Positions 53,785 to 62,473 of a DNA stretch of 64,000 bases are shown one piece after another. Position 1 is the stretch's first letter. Each line of letters starts with the position of its first letter. A program made the translations under genes and the position numbers. The notes below the pieces were generated by a model. That model did not search any database. It was not told the origin of the DNA and saw only the letters and a list, made by a program, of their open reading frames with translations. Source of the stretch: Aquimarina megaterium XH134 (lineage in GTDB: Bacteria; Bacteroidota; Bacteroidia; Flavobacteriales; Flavobacteriaceae); contig NZ_JACB01000003.1 in NCBI RefSeq assembly GCF_000520975.1, positions 248,001-312,000 of the forward strand. The letters are read 5' to 3'.

Positions 53785-54894
53785 ATGAAAAGTATAAAAT
53801 TTATATACCTCATAGGTTTAGTAAGTATCCTAGGTTGTGATACTGAAAACGATGTACTATTACCTTCAGAATTTAATTATATTTCTTTTAAAACTAATGA
53901 GATCAATGTCCTTGAGTCTGATATGGGAGCTGTTACTACTACGTTTACCTACTCAGGAGAGCTTCTTGCTACAGACCTGACTGTAAATTATACTGTGACA
54001 TTTCCGGATCAGGATGCGGCTCAAGAAGGAGTTGATTTTATGCTTCCGGCAAGTTCAGGAAGTTTTGTTTTACCTGCCGGACAGTCAACAGTAGATGTAA
54101 CATTGCTCGAATCTTTGGTTAATGATGAGCTTTCTAAAGGATCAAGAGCAGTAACATTTAGTCTTCAACCTATACAAGGCTATATTTTAGGAGAGCCAGA
54201 TCAAAGAGAAAATAAAAGTGTAACCATAAATATAGGAGAAGATGATCTTTTCGAATTTGGATATACTAGTTTTGAAGAAATACCAACTTTCGGAACTTTA
54301 ACCAGGTATCCGCGTCCGGCAGCAACACAAGATCCGTTACCAAATATTCAAGATACAGACCCGGGATCAGAAGTGCCTTATGTAAGTTATATAAGTACAG
54401 GTGATGAGCTGGGTTTTACAGCATCCTTTTTAGCTGCTAGCGTTAGTGCAATTGAACAAGAAATAATGGGAGTCTATAATACTACAGTTACTTCTGCAAA
54501 CCCAGATAGTTTCGAAACTAATTTTATAGACGGAAATCAAGGATATGTTACATCTGATCTCGATGGTTTTGTAACGTTAACCTTTGATGAAATTACAGGT
54601 TTAAATCCTGATGTTACTAATGCTGTTTTAGATGTAAAACTATTTTTTAGAACTACTTCCTGGGAGACAGAAGATGGAATTGTGGTTTATTTTGAAACAG
54701 CTGATGGTTTAGGAGACCCTATCCTTTCTATTTTTGATGATGATGTTGAAGCAGTAGAAGGAACATGGCAAGAATTGAGAATACCAATACCAGATAACAA
54801 ATTAGCTACAGGAAGATTGGTAGTAACATTTAGAAATGGAGCAGGTACAGAAATGATTATACTAGATTCTATATCGATAAAAGGAATTTTATAA
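53785..54894 (+). CDS. Surface lipoprotein with Calx-beta-like and binding domains
   Basis: A 369-residue lipoprotein (lipobox I-L-G-C) encoded 13 bases after susD. The N-terminal half has a Calx-beta/DUF4843-like pattern (V-N-Y-T-V-T-F near residue 70, E-G-V-D-F near residue 83, V-T-I-N-I-G-E-D-D near residue 150). The C-terminal half looks like a jelly-roll binding module ending I-I-L-D-S-I-S-I-K-G. It takes the place of SusE/SusF and probably helps bind the unknown substrate outside the cell. An upstream in-frame ATG at 53743 lies inside susD and is less likely. No glycosidase or peptidase is adjacent. Confidence 0.82.
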   Translation: MKSIKFIYLIGLVSILGCDTENDVLLPSEFNYISFKTNEINVLESDMGAVTTTFTYSGELLATDLTVNYTVTFPDQDAAQEGVDFMLPASSGSFVLPAGQSTVDVTLLESLVNDELSKGSRAVTFSLQPIQGYILGEPDQRENKSVTINIGEDDLFEFGYTSFEEIPTFGTLTRYPRPAATQDPLPNIQDTDPGSEVPYVSYISTGDELGFTASFLAASVSAIEQEIMGVYNTTVTSANPDSFETNFIDGNQGYVTSDLDGFVTLTFDEITGLNPDVTNAVLDVKLFFRTTSWETEDGIVVYFETADGLGDPILSIFDDDVEAVEGTWQELRIPIPDNKLATGRLVVTFRNGAGTEMIILDSISIKGIL

Positions 54895-54926
54895 AAAAAG
54901 TAAAGGGATTTGAGTTAGTCATTGGT

Positions 54927-54965
54927 AATGGGCTCGATTAATATTAAAAATTAGTCGAGCCCATT
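54927..54965 (+). terminator. Terminator of the SusC/SusD operon
   Basis: A stem with AATGGGCTCGA (54927-54937) and TCGAGCCCATT (54955-54965), extendable inward by four pairs, follows the lipoprotein stop after 32 bases. The downstream tail is T-rich but short. Confidence 0.82.
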
Positions 54966-55061
54966 TAATATAAAGACCTGTTTGATCATTATATTTCCGT
55001 TTAAAAATCCATATCTTGGCAATAACAAAATGTAATATTTTGTACGCCTAATTCTGAATGG

Positions 55062-55631
55062 ATGAATTATAAAATTCTTGATGAAGATTTGGTTTATGAT
55101 GGCTTTTTAAAAATTAAAAAAGCTGTAGTTACTCATGACCGATTTCATAAAAGTACTCCGGTGACATATTCCCGAGAAATGGTAGATCGAGGAGATTCTG
55201 TCGCAATTTTATTATATGAGAAAGACACCAATCATTTGATATTGATTAATCAATTTCGTTACCCTACTACAAAAAATGATAATGGCTGGCTTATTGAAAT
55301 TCCGGCGGGAGGCTTAGAAGAAAATGAAGACCCTGTTGCATGTGCTATTCGCGAAACCGAAGAAGAAACGGGATATCAGGTAAATGATTTAAGACATATT
55401 ACTACATTTTATGCTACACCAGGCGGTTCTTCTGAAAGAATGTATCTGTATTATGCCGAAGTTTCTGAGAAAGACAAAATATATATAGGTGGGGGATTAA
55501 AGGAGGAGGAAGAAGATATAGAGCTATGTAAGTACCATATCTCAGAAATAGATGATTTGTTAATATCCGGAAAGGTAAACGATGCAAAAACCATTATAGC
55601 ACTACAATGGTTTAAAATAACCTATAAGTAA
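55062..55631 (+). CDS. Nudix hydrolase, ADP-ribose pyrophosphatase-like
   Basis: A 189-residue Nudix protein. The Nudix box G-x5-E-x7-R-E-x2-E-E-x-G is complete, starting near residue 83 (G-L-E-E-N-E ... R-E-T-E-E-E-T-G). The following S-E-R-M-Y-L-Y-Y-A and upstream F-R-Y-P resemble ADP-sugar pyrophosphatases. It probably cleaves ADP-ribose or another nucleoside diphosphate sugar. It converges with a lipoprotein gene 25 bases away. Confidence 0.9.
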   Translation: MNYKILDEDLVYDGFLKIKKAVVTHDRFHKSTPVTYSREMVDRGDSVAILLYEKDTNHLILINQFRYPTTKNDNGWLIEIPAGGLEENEDPVACAIRETEEETGYQVNDLRHITTFYATPGGSSERMYLYYAEVSEKDKIYIGGGLKEEEEDIELCKYHISEIDDLLISGKVNDAKTIIALQWFKITYK

Positions 55632-55656
55632 AGTTTACCAATTATAAATAAGCTTG

Positions 55657-56244
55657 TTATTTACAATTGGTATTAACAGTAATCTTTTTTAATTTTTTCC
55701 AGATTTGATGTTCTAGGGGCTGCGGAGATAAATTAAACAATACAAGGTGCTTATTTTGTGATTCACATGTACTATAATTTACTGTAATATTTAAATTCAG
55801 CTCTTTTTTTGTAGTAAAAGCATCATAAGTAAGTATTTTCCCTACATATATAGAATCATTTACTTTTTCAAAAAAAGCTTTAGACTTAGGTATTTTGTTC
55901 TTTTGTTTAGAATCCATTTTGGATACCAAACGCATTAAGCCATCAAAATAAGCTTCCATTTCGGATTCAATTTTTTTGGCAGATAGCCGTGGATCGTCAT
56001 TTAAATCCCATAAAAATGCATATGAAAAATAGTCAGAAGCACCTTCTTTTCCCCATCCTGGAGCAAAACGAACATATTCTATACCCGAATATTGTAAAGA
56101 ATTGGCAAATTCTAAAGGAAATTCAATAACTTCGCTCCTCCAATTTTCTGAAGCACTTAATAAATTTTTGATTTTGGTATTATTGTCACATTGAACAAAT
56201 AATAACGTTATTATAATAAAAGGTATGGTTTTTGCAAAAGACAT
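55657..56244 (-). CDS. Lipoprotein of unknown function
   Basis: A 195-residue protein with a lipoprotein signal (hydrophobic residues 8-17, lipobox L-F-V-Q-C, Cys19). The mature part contains W-R-S-E-V-I-E-F-P-L-E-F-A and V-R-F-A-P-G-W-G-K-E. I do not recognise the family. It converges on the Nudix gene and diverges from the M28-like gene. Confidence 0.78.
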   Translation of the reverse strand: MSFAKTIPFIIITLLFVQCDNNTKIKNLLSASENWRSEVIEFPLEFANSLQYSGIEYVRFAPGWGKEGASDYFSYAFLWDLNDDPRLSAKKIESEMEAYFDGLMRLVSKMDSKQKNKIPKSKAFFEKVNDSIYVGKILTYDAFTTKKELNLNITVNYSTCESQNKHLVLFNLSPQPLEHQIWKKLKKITVNTNCK

Positions 56245-56279
56245 ATTAAAATGTTATTTTAAGCAATAAAAATACAAAA

Positions 56280-56309
56280 TTGTATAATTACAGATTTTTC
56301 ATAAATTTG
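56280..56309 (+). promoter_or_regulatory. Promoter of the M28-like gene
   Basis: TTG (56280-56282), 19-base spacer and TAAATTTG (56302-56309) match the Bacteroidota consensus. The -7 box overlaps the earliest in-frame ATG at 56309, so translation must start at 56342. Confidence 0.7.
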
Positions 56310-56341
56310 TGTTAAAGGGAATAGAATACAAAACCTACAAA

Positions 56342-57223
56342 ATGAATTATTATAGAGAATTTTTACTATTATTTATTTTCGTAATTCAGATGGCCCCAGC
56401 TCAGACTGAACAAGATCGAAAAGAAGCAGAGATTATTAATGTCCAAAAAGGAATTGTTGCCAAACTTACAGGTCATGAACCTATTAAAGGCAGAAAAAAA
56501 TTAAAAAGTAGAGAAAGCGCTTCCGAAAGGAAAGCTTCTGCAGACTTTTTATATAATTCTTTAAAGGATATAGGACTTAAGCCTGAAAGGCATTCTTATA
56601 ATGTGAAGGATAAAAAAGGAAACTTATTTAATGGTACAAATGTTTTTGCCGAGATTCCTGCTACCAATGGCAATGATGAATACGTGGTGATAGCTGCGCA
56701 TTTTGATACTGTTAAAGATAGCCCTGGTGCCGTTCATAATGCCACGGGAGTTGCGATAGCATATTATGTTGCTAAGAAACTAACAGAACTAAAAGAGCGT
56801 AACAGAAATTTTATGGTTGTGTTCTTTGACCATTGGAAAAGCAATATGGTTGGTACAAGGATGTTTACCAAAAAATTGAAAGATGAAGAATATAAAATTC
56901 ATTCAATGCATCGATCTGATTATATGGGATGGGATAATGATGAAGATAGAGCAATCGAAATGTTGGCATCCAGCCTTAGTTTAGAGTCATTATATCGTAT
57001 AGAATCTCCGGTGCCTATTTATAAGAGAGAAGTAGCTACACCAGAAAGTAGATTTTTTGCTAATTTTGGTTTTGAAACCGTTACGCTTACAGCAGAATTG
57101 AAAAATGCTGATAACTCACCTTATGCACGTCAGAGTGAAGATAAGTATACTACAGTAAATTTTAAATACTTAGCATCTACTACAGATATTGTTCATGGAG
57201 TAATGAAATCCCTGGCTAAATAA
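56342..57223 (+). CDS. M28-type metallopeptidase homologue with altered active site
   Basis: A 293-residue secreted protein with signal peptide ending near A-P-A-Q (residue 21). It has the M28 aminopeptidase fold: V-V-I-A-A-H-F-D-T-V near residue 114 keeps the first zinc histidine and aspartate. But the G-A-D-D-N-A-S-G motif reads G-A-V-H-N-A-T-G, the E-E catalytic pair in F-F-x-x-E-E-x-G-L-x-G-S is replaced (F-F-D-H-W-K-S-N-M-V-G-T), and the last histidine is not seen. It is therefore probably not an active peptidase and may bind peptides. A terminator follows. Confidence 0.85.
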   Translation: MNYYREFLLLFIFVIQMAPAQTEQDRKEAEIINVQKGIVAKLTGHEPIKGRKKLKSRESASERKASADFLYNSLKDIGLKPERHSYNVKDKKGNLFNGTNVFAEIPATNGNDEYVVIAAHFDTVKDSPGAVHNATGVAIAYYVAKKLTELKERNRNFMVVFFDHWKSNMVGTRMFTKKLKDEEYKIHSMHRSDYMGWDNDEDRAIEMLASSLSLESLYRIESPVPIYKREVATPESRFFANFGFETVTLTAELKNADNSPYARQSEDKYTTVNFKYLASTTDIVHGVMKSLAK

Positions 57224-57250
57224 AGATTGAAAAAATAAAACTATATTTTT

Positions 57251-57282
57251 AAAAGAGTTCTTACCGAAGTAAGAACTCTTTT
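57251..57282. terminator. Bidirectional terminator overlapping the end of thrC
   Basis: A perfect 14-bp stem (57251-57264 with 57269-57282) around a CGAA loop, with A/T flanks acting on both strands. On the minus strand it contains the last codons and stop of thrC. Confidence 0.9.
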
Positions 57283-58550
57283 AGTTTTTCATAACTATTC
57301 ACTATTATGCTATGCTTTTCTTTACCCATCACTTTTTGGATTTGATTAGGGATTTCTATAGTTGTGTCCAGAGTTTCTTCGACTATATTTAGAAATTTAA
57401 CCGGGTGAGCCGTTTCAAGAAATATACCATATTGATCTTTGGTTACCTCGTGCTTTTTAAGGCCTAGATACCCAACAGCACCATGAGGATCTGCAATATA
57501 TCCTGTTTCATCATAAATCATTTTCATAGTTTCTCTAGTCTGATCATCATTAAAACTATATGCAGAGAAATTATTCTTAAGCTCAGCAAAACTATGATTA
57601 AAAAGCTGTTGTATTCTGATAAAATTACTAGGGTTACCTACATCCATCGCATTAGAAATTGTAGCTTTTGATGGTTTTGGTTGATATTCTGAAGTTTCTA
57701 AATACCTAACAACAGTATCATTTATATTGGTCGAGGCTACAAATTGTTTAACAGGCAGTCCTAATTTGTGAGCAACAATTCCTGCACAAATATTACCAAA
57801 ATTACCACTAGGTACAGAAAATACAATATCCTTTTTCTTATGTTTAACTTGTTTATAAGCAAATAAGAAATAAAATAATTGAGGAAGCCATCTGGCTACA
57901 TTGATAGAATTTGCCGATGTTAATTGCTTGTGATTAGTAATACTTACATCCAGAAATGCAGTTTTCACCATTTCCTGGCAGTCATCAAATACTCCGTCGA
58001 CTTCTAAAGCTGTTATATTTTGCCCTAGTGTAGTTAATTGTTTCTCTTGTATTTCGCTTACTTTTCCGCTTGGATAGAGAATAACTACATTCACACCTTT
58101 TACTCCTAAAAATCCGTTTGCGACTGCACCACCTGTATCCCCAGAAGTAGCAACCAAAACAGTAACCTGATTTTCGTTATTTCTATTAAAATATCCTAAG
58201 CATCGTGCCATAAAACGGGCTCCAACATCTTTAAAAGCCATAGTTGGACCATGAAATAACTCTAATGTCCCAATATTGTTTTCGACTTCTACTACAGGGA
58301 AATCAAAACTTAAAACATCTGCCAAAATATCCCGTAGTTCTGGTTCAGGAATTTCATCCCCAACAAATTGTTGTATGGCCTGATAGGCAATTTCAATGTT
58401 ATCCAGGTGTTCTATGTTCTCAAAAAACGAACTGGGTAACGGAGTTATATTTTCTGGAAAGTATAATCCTCTATCTGGAGCTAAACCTTTTATGACAGCT
58501 TCAGAAAAAGATACTTTAGGTGCATTATTATTTAAACTATAGTATTGCAT
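57261..58550 (-). CDS. thrC: Threonine synthase
   Basis: A 429-residue PLP enzyme that turns O-phosphohomoserine into L-threonine. The PLP lysine is in H-G-P-T-M-A-F-K-D-V-G near residue 103, with V-A-T-S-G-D-T-G-G-A-V near residue 133 for phosphate binding. It is the last gene of the operon, six bases after thrB, and its final codons form one arm of the terminator at 57251-57282. Confidence 0.97.
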   Translation of the reverse strand: MQYYSLNNNAPKVSFSEAVIKGLAPDRGLYFPENITPLPSSFFENIEHLDNIEIAYQAIQQFVGDEIPEPELRDILADVLSFDFPVVEVENNIGTLELFHGPTMAFKDVGARFMARCLGYFNRNNENQVTVLVATSGDTGGAVANGFLGVKGVNVVILYPSGKVSEIQEKQLTTLGQNITALEVDGVFDDCQEMVKTAFLDVSITNHKQLTSANSINVARWLPQLFYFLFAYKQVKHKKKDIVFSVPSGNFGNICAGIVAHKLGLPVKQFVASTNINDTVVRYLETSEYQPKPSKATISNAMDVGNPSNFIRIQQLFNHSFAELKNNFSAYSFNDDQTRETMKMIYDETGYIADPHGAVGYLGLKKHEVTKDQYGIFLETAHPVKFLNIVEETLDTTIEIPNQIQKVMGKEKHSIIVNSYEKLKEFLLR

Positions 58551-58556
58551 TATTTT

Positions 58557-59498
58557 TTATTTTCTGTATTCAGTTTCTTCTATTATCTTGATTCCTGTGC
58601 TATTAATTTTTGAGATGTGTATATCAAAATCAATTCCTGTTTTGTCGTAAATATCTTGTATAGCACCTGCTACGTCGTTTGCAACCTTCATACCTTTACT
58701 AAGTGCAAAAATTGAAGGTCCCGAACCAGATATTCCTGACCCCAAAGCGCCTTTTGCTATTGCTGCATTTTTAACATTGTTAAATTCAGGAATTAAAATA
58801 GATCGTAATGGCTCGATAATTACATCATCTAAACTTCTACCGATCAAATCATAATCTTCTGTGAACAATCCAGCAACAAACCCTCCTACATTTCCCCATT
58901 GGTGAATTGCTTTTTTTAAGGTTACCTTATGTTTGATTACTGATCGTGAATCTGATGTTTTTACTTCTATTTGTGGATGAATAACTGTCATTACCAGGTC
59001 TTTTGGAGAATGTAGTTTTATAATATCCAATGGGTCATAACTACGTACCAAAGTAAATCCACCAAGAAGGGCAGGGGCAACATTATCTGCATGCGCGTTA
59101 CCGCTTGCTAATTTTTCTCCTTCCATTGCAAACTTTACCAATTCATGTGTGGTAAATGGATTGCCTAATAAATGATTTATAGCCCAAACAGCACCAGAGC
59201 TACTGGCAGCACTACTACCTATTCCGCTACCTGCTTTTATCTTTTTGTAAATTTCAATAGCAACTCCAATATTCTTCCCATATGCTTTAAGAAAAGCTTC
59301 AACAGCGACACCAGCGACATTTTTGTGAGCCTCCATAGGAAGGTTAGCTCCTTCAATCTTTGTTATTTTTACACCAGGATCTGAGGTGATAGAAATTATC
59401 ATTTCGTCACCAACATTATCCAAGCAACATCCTAATACATCAAATCCACAAGAAAGATTAGCAACCGTAGCAGGAGCAAATATTTTGATACTTTTCAT
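58557..59498 (-). CDS. thrB: Homoserine kinase
   Basis: A 313-residue GHMP kinase. The ATP loop is G-S-G-I-G-S-S-A-A-S-S near residue 90, the N-terminal motif A-P-A-T-V-A-N-L-S-C-G-F-D is at residues 8-20, and the third motif G-S-G-I-S-G-S-G-P near residue 256. It phosphorylates homoserine. It lies 46 bases after thrA and six bases before thrC. Confidence 0.97.
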   Translation of the reverse strand: MKSIKIFAPATVANLSCGFDVLGCCLDNVGDEMIISITSDPGVKITKIEGANLPMEAHKNVAGVAVEAFLKAYGKNIGVAIEIYKKIKAGSGIGSSAASSSGAVWAINHLLGNPFTTHELVKFAMEGEKLASGNAHADNVAPALLGGFTLVRSYDPLDIIKLHSPKDLVMTVIHPQIEVKTSDSRSVIKHKVTLKKAIHQWGNVGGFVAGLFTEDYDLIGRSLDDVIIEPLRSILIPEFNNVKNAAIAKGALGSGISGSGPSIFALSKGMKVANDVAGAIQDIYDKTGIDFDIHISKINSTGIKIIEETEYRK

Positions 59499-59544
59499 TT
59501 GTTGTTTTTTTAGTACGTTTTATTTGTCAGACCGACATTTTAGA

Positions 59545-61992
59545 CTACTTACTTTTACCAATCCTTATAATATCTGCAAAGATACCAGAAGCAGTAACTT
59601 CGGCTCCGGCACCAGCTCCTTTAACAATTAGAGGTTGTTTAGGGTATCTATCAGTATAAAAAAGTACAATATTATCACTTCCTTCGAGATTATAAAAGGG
59701 ATGATCAACCGGTATGTGTTGCAATCCTACTTTTGCACTTTCTTCTTCATATTGTGCTACATATTTTAATCGACATTGTTTTTTGTTGGCCTCTGCCAGA
59801 ATTTCTTTAAAATGATCCTCGTTTTGAGCTAGTGAATTAAAAAATTCATCTACACTTTTGGTTTCTAAACTTTCCTGAGGAAGAAATGCTTCGTTCTCTA
59901 TATTTTCTAATTCCATAACTTTTTCACTTTCACGAGCGAGGATCAAGATTTTTCTGGCTACATCAACACCGCTTAAATCTATTTTTGGATCGGGTTCGGT
60001 GTATCCTTCTTGCTGAGCCTGTTTTACGATATCATGAAAAGTAACTTCTTCGGTATAATTATTAAATACAAAATTAAGACTGCCAGATAATACAGCTTGT
60101 ATTTTATGAATATTATCTCCAGAAGCAATTAAGTTATTAAGTGTATCTATTATTGGTAAACCTGCTCCAACATTGGTTTCATATAAAAACGGAGCATTAA
60201 ATTTTCTGGCGAGATCTTGCAGTTCTTCATAATTAGAATATTCATCGGCACATGCAATTTTATTACAAGTTACTACAGCCATACTTTCTGCCAAATAGTG
60301 TTTGTAAATCTTAGCAATATTAGGATTTGCAGTATTGTCTACAAAGATAGAATTACGTAGATTCATTTCTTTTGCTTTCGCAAAAAATGATTCTGCATTA
60401 GCTTTTTCTCCCTGCGTAAGGATTTCTTGCCACTCATCAAGATCAATTCCATTTTCATTAAAGGCCATTGTTTTGGAGTTTGACATCCCGACCACACGAA
60501 TTTTTAAACGTAATTTATCTTTAAGATATTTATTTTGTTGCTGAAGCTGTTCAAGTAATTTACTCCCTACGTTTCCTACACCAGTGATAAATAAATTGAG
60601 CTGTTTCGTTTTTACTTCAAAAAATCGTTCATGTAATATGTTTAAGGCTTTTTTGATGTCTTTTTTTGCAATTACTACAGAGATATTTTTTTCTGAAGCA
60701 CCTTGCGCAATAGCTCTTATATTTACATTGTTTTTACCCAATGTACTAAACATTTTACCACTCAACCCTTGGTGATGGTACATATTGTCACCAACCAATG
60801 CGACAATGGCTACATCGTTTTCTATTTTAACAGGATCTAGCTTATGTTTAGAAATCTCAAATTCGAATGTAGCATCCAAAATGGTTTTAGCTTTGTCTGC
60901 TTCAGAAGCTTCGACAGCAAGACATATAGAATGCTCAGACGAAGCTTGTGTAATAAGGATTACATTTATATTTTCTAAAAATAAAGCTTCAAATAAACGT
61001 TTTGAAAATCCAGGAATGCCAACCATGCCACTTCCTTCCAGAGAAATGATCGAGATACTATCTATATGACTAATTCCGGTTACTGGTTTTTTTCGTTCTT
61101 CTACCTTTCGAGTAATAAAAGTTCCTTGATCTTTAGGTTTAAAAGTATTTTTGATCACTATAGGAATATTCTTTTCTAATACAGGATGTATAGTAGGAGG
61201 GTAGATTACTTTAGCTCCAAAATGAGAAAGCTCCATGGCTTCCTGATATGAAATGTGATATACTGGTTTCGCCTGTTTTACCAATTTTGGATTGGCAGTA
61301 TATAGTCCGCTTACATCTGTCCAGATTTGTAATTCGTTGGCATCGATAGCCGAGGCTAGAATAGCCGCAGTAAAATCAGACCCACCTCTTCCTAATGTTG
61401 TAGGTTCACCATCCTTCGTTCTTGCAACAAAACCAGGGAAAAGACTTACTTTGTGCGTATTGCTATTTGCAAATTCTTTAATTCTGGCATTGGTTTCTTT
61501 ATAATCTATTACAACTTTAGAGTTAATGGTTTTAACAATAAGCTCTCTAGAGTCTTTCAAAACAATATCTAAGCCTTTTATTTTGGCTGTTTCTGAAATA
61601 ATATAAGAAGAGAGCATCTCTCCAAAACTTGCGATTACGGCAGCAGTTTTGGGAGATAATTCACTTAGTAAATATACTCCTTCGCACAATGATTCTAAGG
61701 TATTAAGCTCTGCTTTAACTTTACTTATTATTGCGCTTTGGGATACGACAGGAATAAGAGTTTTTACAGCCTCAAAATGTCTTTTTTCGATTTCTGCCAG
61801 TGTATTTTTATAATTTTCATTATTAGCAGAAGCTTCCTCTCCGGCTTGTAACAACAAATCGGTAATTCCACCCATTGCAGAAACGACTACATATAAGGAT
61901 TGATTTTGCGATTGTTGTTTTATGATTTCTATTACACTTTCTATGGTCGATGCATTAGCGACAGAAGAACCTCCAAATTTTAGAACGTTCAT
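59545..61992 (-). CDS. thrA: Bifunctional aspartokinase / homoserine dehydrogenase
   Basis: An 815-residue fusion like E. coli ThrA. Residues 1 to about 290 are aspartokinase (K-F-G-G-S-S-V-A at residues 5-12; G-R-G-G-S-D-F-T near residue 208). Two ACT domains lie near residues 310-460. The homoserine dehydrogenase follows from about 465 (L-F-I-T-G-V-G-N-V-G-S), with N-V-G-A-G-L-P near residue 610. It catalyses the first and third steps of threonine synthesis. Upstream lies an attenuator-like leader (thrL), which suggests control by charged Thr/Ile tRNA. Confidence 0.98.
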   Translation of the reverse strand: MNVLKFGGSSVANASTIESVIEIIKQQSQNQSLYVVVSAMGGITDLLLQAGEEASANNENYKNTLAEIEKRHFEAVKTLIPVVSQSAIISKVKAELNTLESLCEGVYLLSELSPKTAAVIASFGEMLSSYIISETAKIKGLDIVLKDSRELIVKTINSKVVIDYKETNARIKEFANSNTHKVSLFPGFVARTKDGEPTTLGRGGSDFTAAILASAIDANELQIWTDVSGLYTANPKLVKQAKPVYHISYQEAMELSHFGAKVIYPPTIHPVLEKNIPIVIKNTFKPKDQGTFITRKVEERKKPVTGISHIDSISIISLEGSGMVGIPGFSKRLFEALFLENINVILITQASSEHSICLAVEASEADKAKTILDATFEFEISKHKLDPVKIENDVAIVALVGDNMYHHQGLSGKMFSTLGKNNVNIRAIAQGASEKNISVVIAKKDIKKALNILHERFFEVKTKQLNLFITGVGNVGSKLLEQLQQQNKYLKDKLRLKIRVVGMSNSKTMAFNENGIDLDEWQEILTQGEKANAESFFAKAKEMNLRNSIFVDNTANPNIAKIYKHYLAESMAVVTCNKIACADEYSNYEELQDLARKFNAPFLYETNVGAGLPIIDTLNNLIASGDNIHKIQAVLSGSLNFVFNNYTEEVTFHDIVKQAQQEGYTEPDPKIDLSGVDVARKILILARESEKVMELENIENEAFLPQESLETKSVDEFFNSLAQNEDHFKEILAEANKKQCRLKYVAQYEEESAKVGLQHIPVDHPFYNLEGSDNIVLFYTDRYPKQPLIVKGAGAGAEVTASGIFADIIRIGKSK

Positions 61993-62093
61993 AATATATT
62001 ATATTTTTTTAGTTGAAATTATTAATAAAAGTTTCGTTAGTAATTCTTTTTTTGTGAATTACATACGTGGTCCGGTGGTAATATATAAATGAA
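61993..62093 (-). promoter_or_regulatory. thr leader RNA region with alternative pairings
   Basis: The 101 bases between the leader-peptide stop and thrA. In the RNA, GUAAUUC (62062-62056) can pair with GAAUUAC (62046-62040), and its GUAAU core can instead pair with AUUAC segments at 62078-62082, 62107-62111 and 62116-62120, the last two lying in the Thr/Ile codons. Such mutually exclusive helices are expected for an attenuator. No strong U-run follows, so the terminator form is not certain. Confidence 0.5.
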
Positions 62094-62207
62094 CTAACCC
62101 CTAAGGGTAATAATAGTAATAGTACCTGTTGTAATAGAAGAAGCCTCAGATACGATAATCGTTCCTAAGGTAAATAATAAAGCCAATAAGAAAATGGTAC
62201 TAAACAT
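62094..62207 (-). CDS. thrL: Candidate thr operon leader peptide
   Basis: A 37-residue frame directly before thrA. It starts with ATG at 62207, about 18 bases after the predicted transcript start. The first 24 residues are hydrophobic; the C-terminal part reads I-T-T-G-T-I-T-I-I-T-L-R-G, with five Thr and four Ile codons among ten. This is the hallmark of E. coli ThrL, where ribosome stalling at Thr/Ile codons opens the operon. The last codons themselves form a small ACCC-UUAG-GGGU hairpin. Too short for routine gene calling. Alternatively it is a membrane microprotein. Confidence 0.75.
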   Translation of the reverse strand: MFSTIFLLALLFTLGTIIVSEASSITTGTITIITLRG

Positions 62208-62230
62208 TTGTTTGCTTTACTTTGCGTGTT

Positions 62231-62238
62231 CAAATGTA
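62231..62238 (-). promoter_or_regulatory. -7 promoter element of the thr operon
   Basis: TACATTTG on the minus strand matches TAnnTTTG, 23 bases before the leader-peptide ATG. No ideal -33 TTG is present. Confidence 0.55.
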
Positions 62239-62473
62239 TAATTTTTTACTTTTAAAGAAAATTAAATTAACGGCATTCTTAAACTTTTGCTAATTCAATA
62301 ATTAATAACTTATTTCATTGTGTAATTCATAAAAAAAGTATGAAACTGGCTAGATTAAAATTGTATTTAGTGATTTTGAGAAAGGATTATTTAATTTGTT
62401 AAAAACTCTTAGCATAGAGTTTCTAATATAAAAGCATGAAGTATATAGAATACATATTAATACATATAGATAG

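Noticed and set aside
62094..62207. Reading the thr leader frame as an ordinary small membrane protein
   Set aside because: The hydrophobic N-terminus allows it, but the Thr/Ile run, its position directly before thrA and the pairing of its codons with the downstream RNA fit a leader peptide better.
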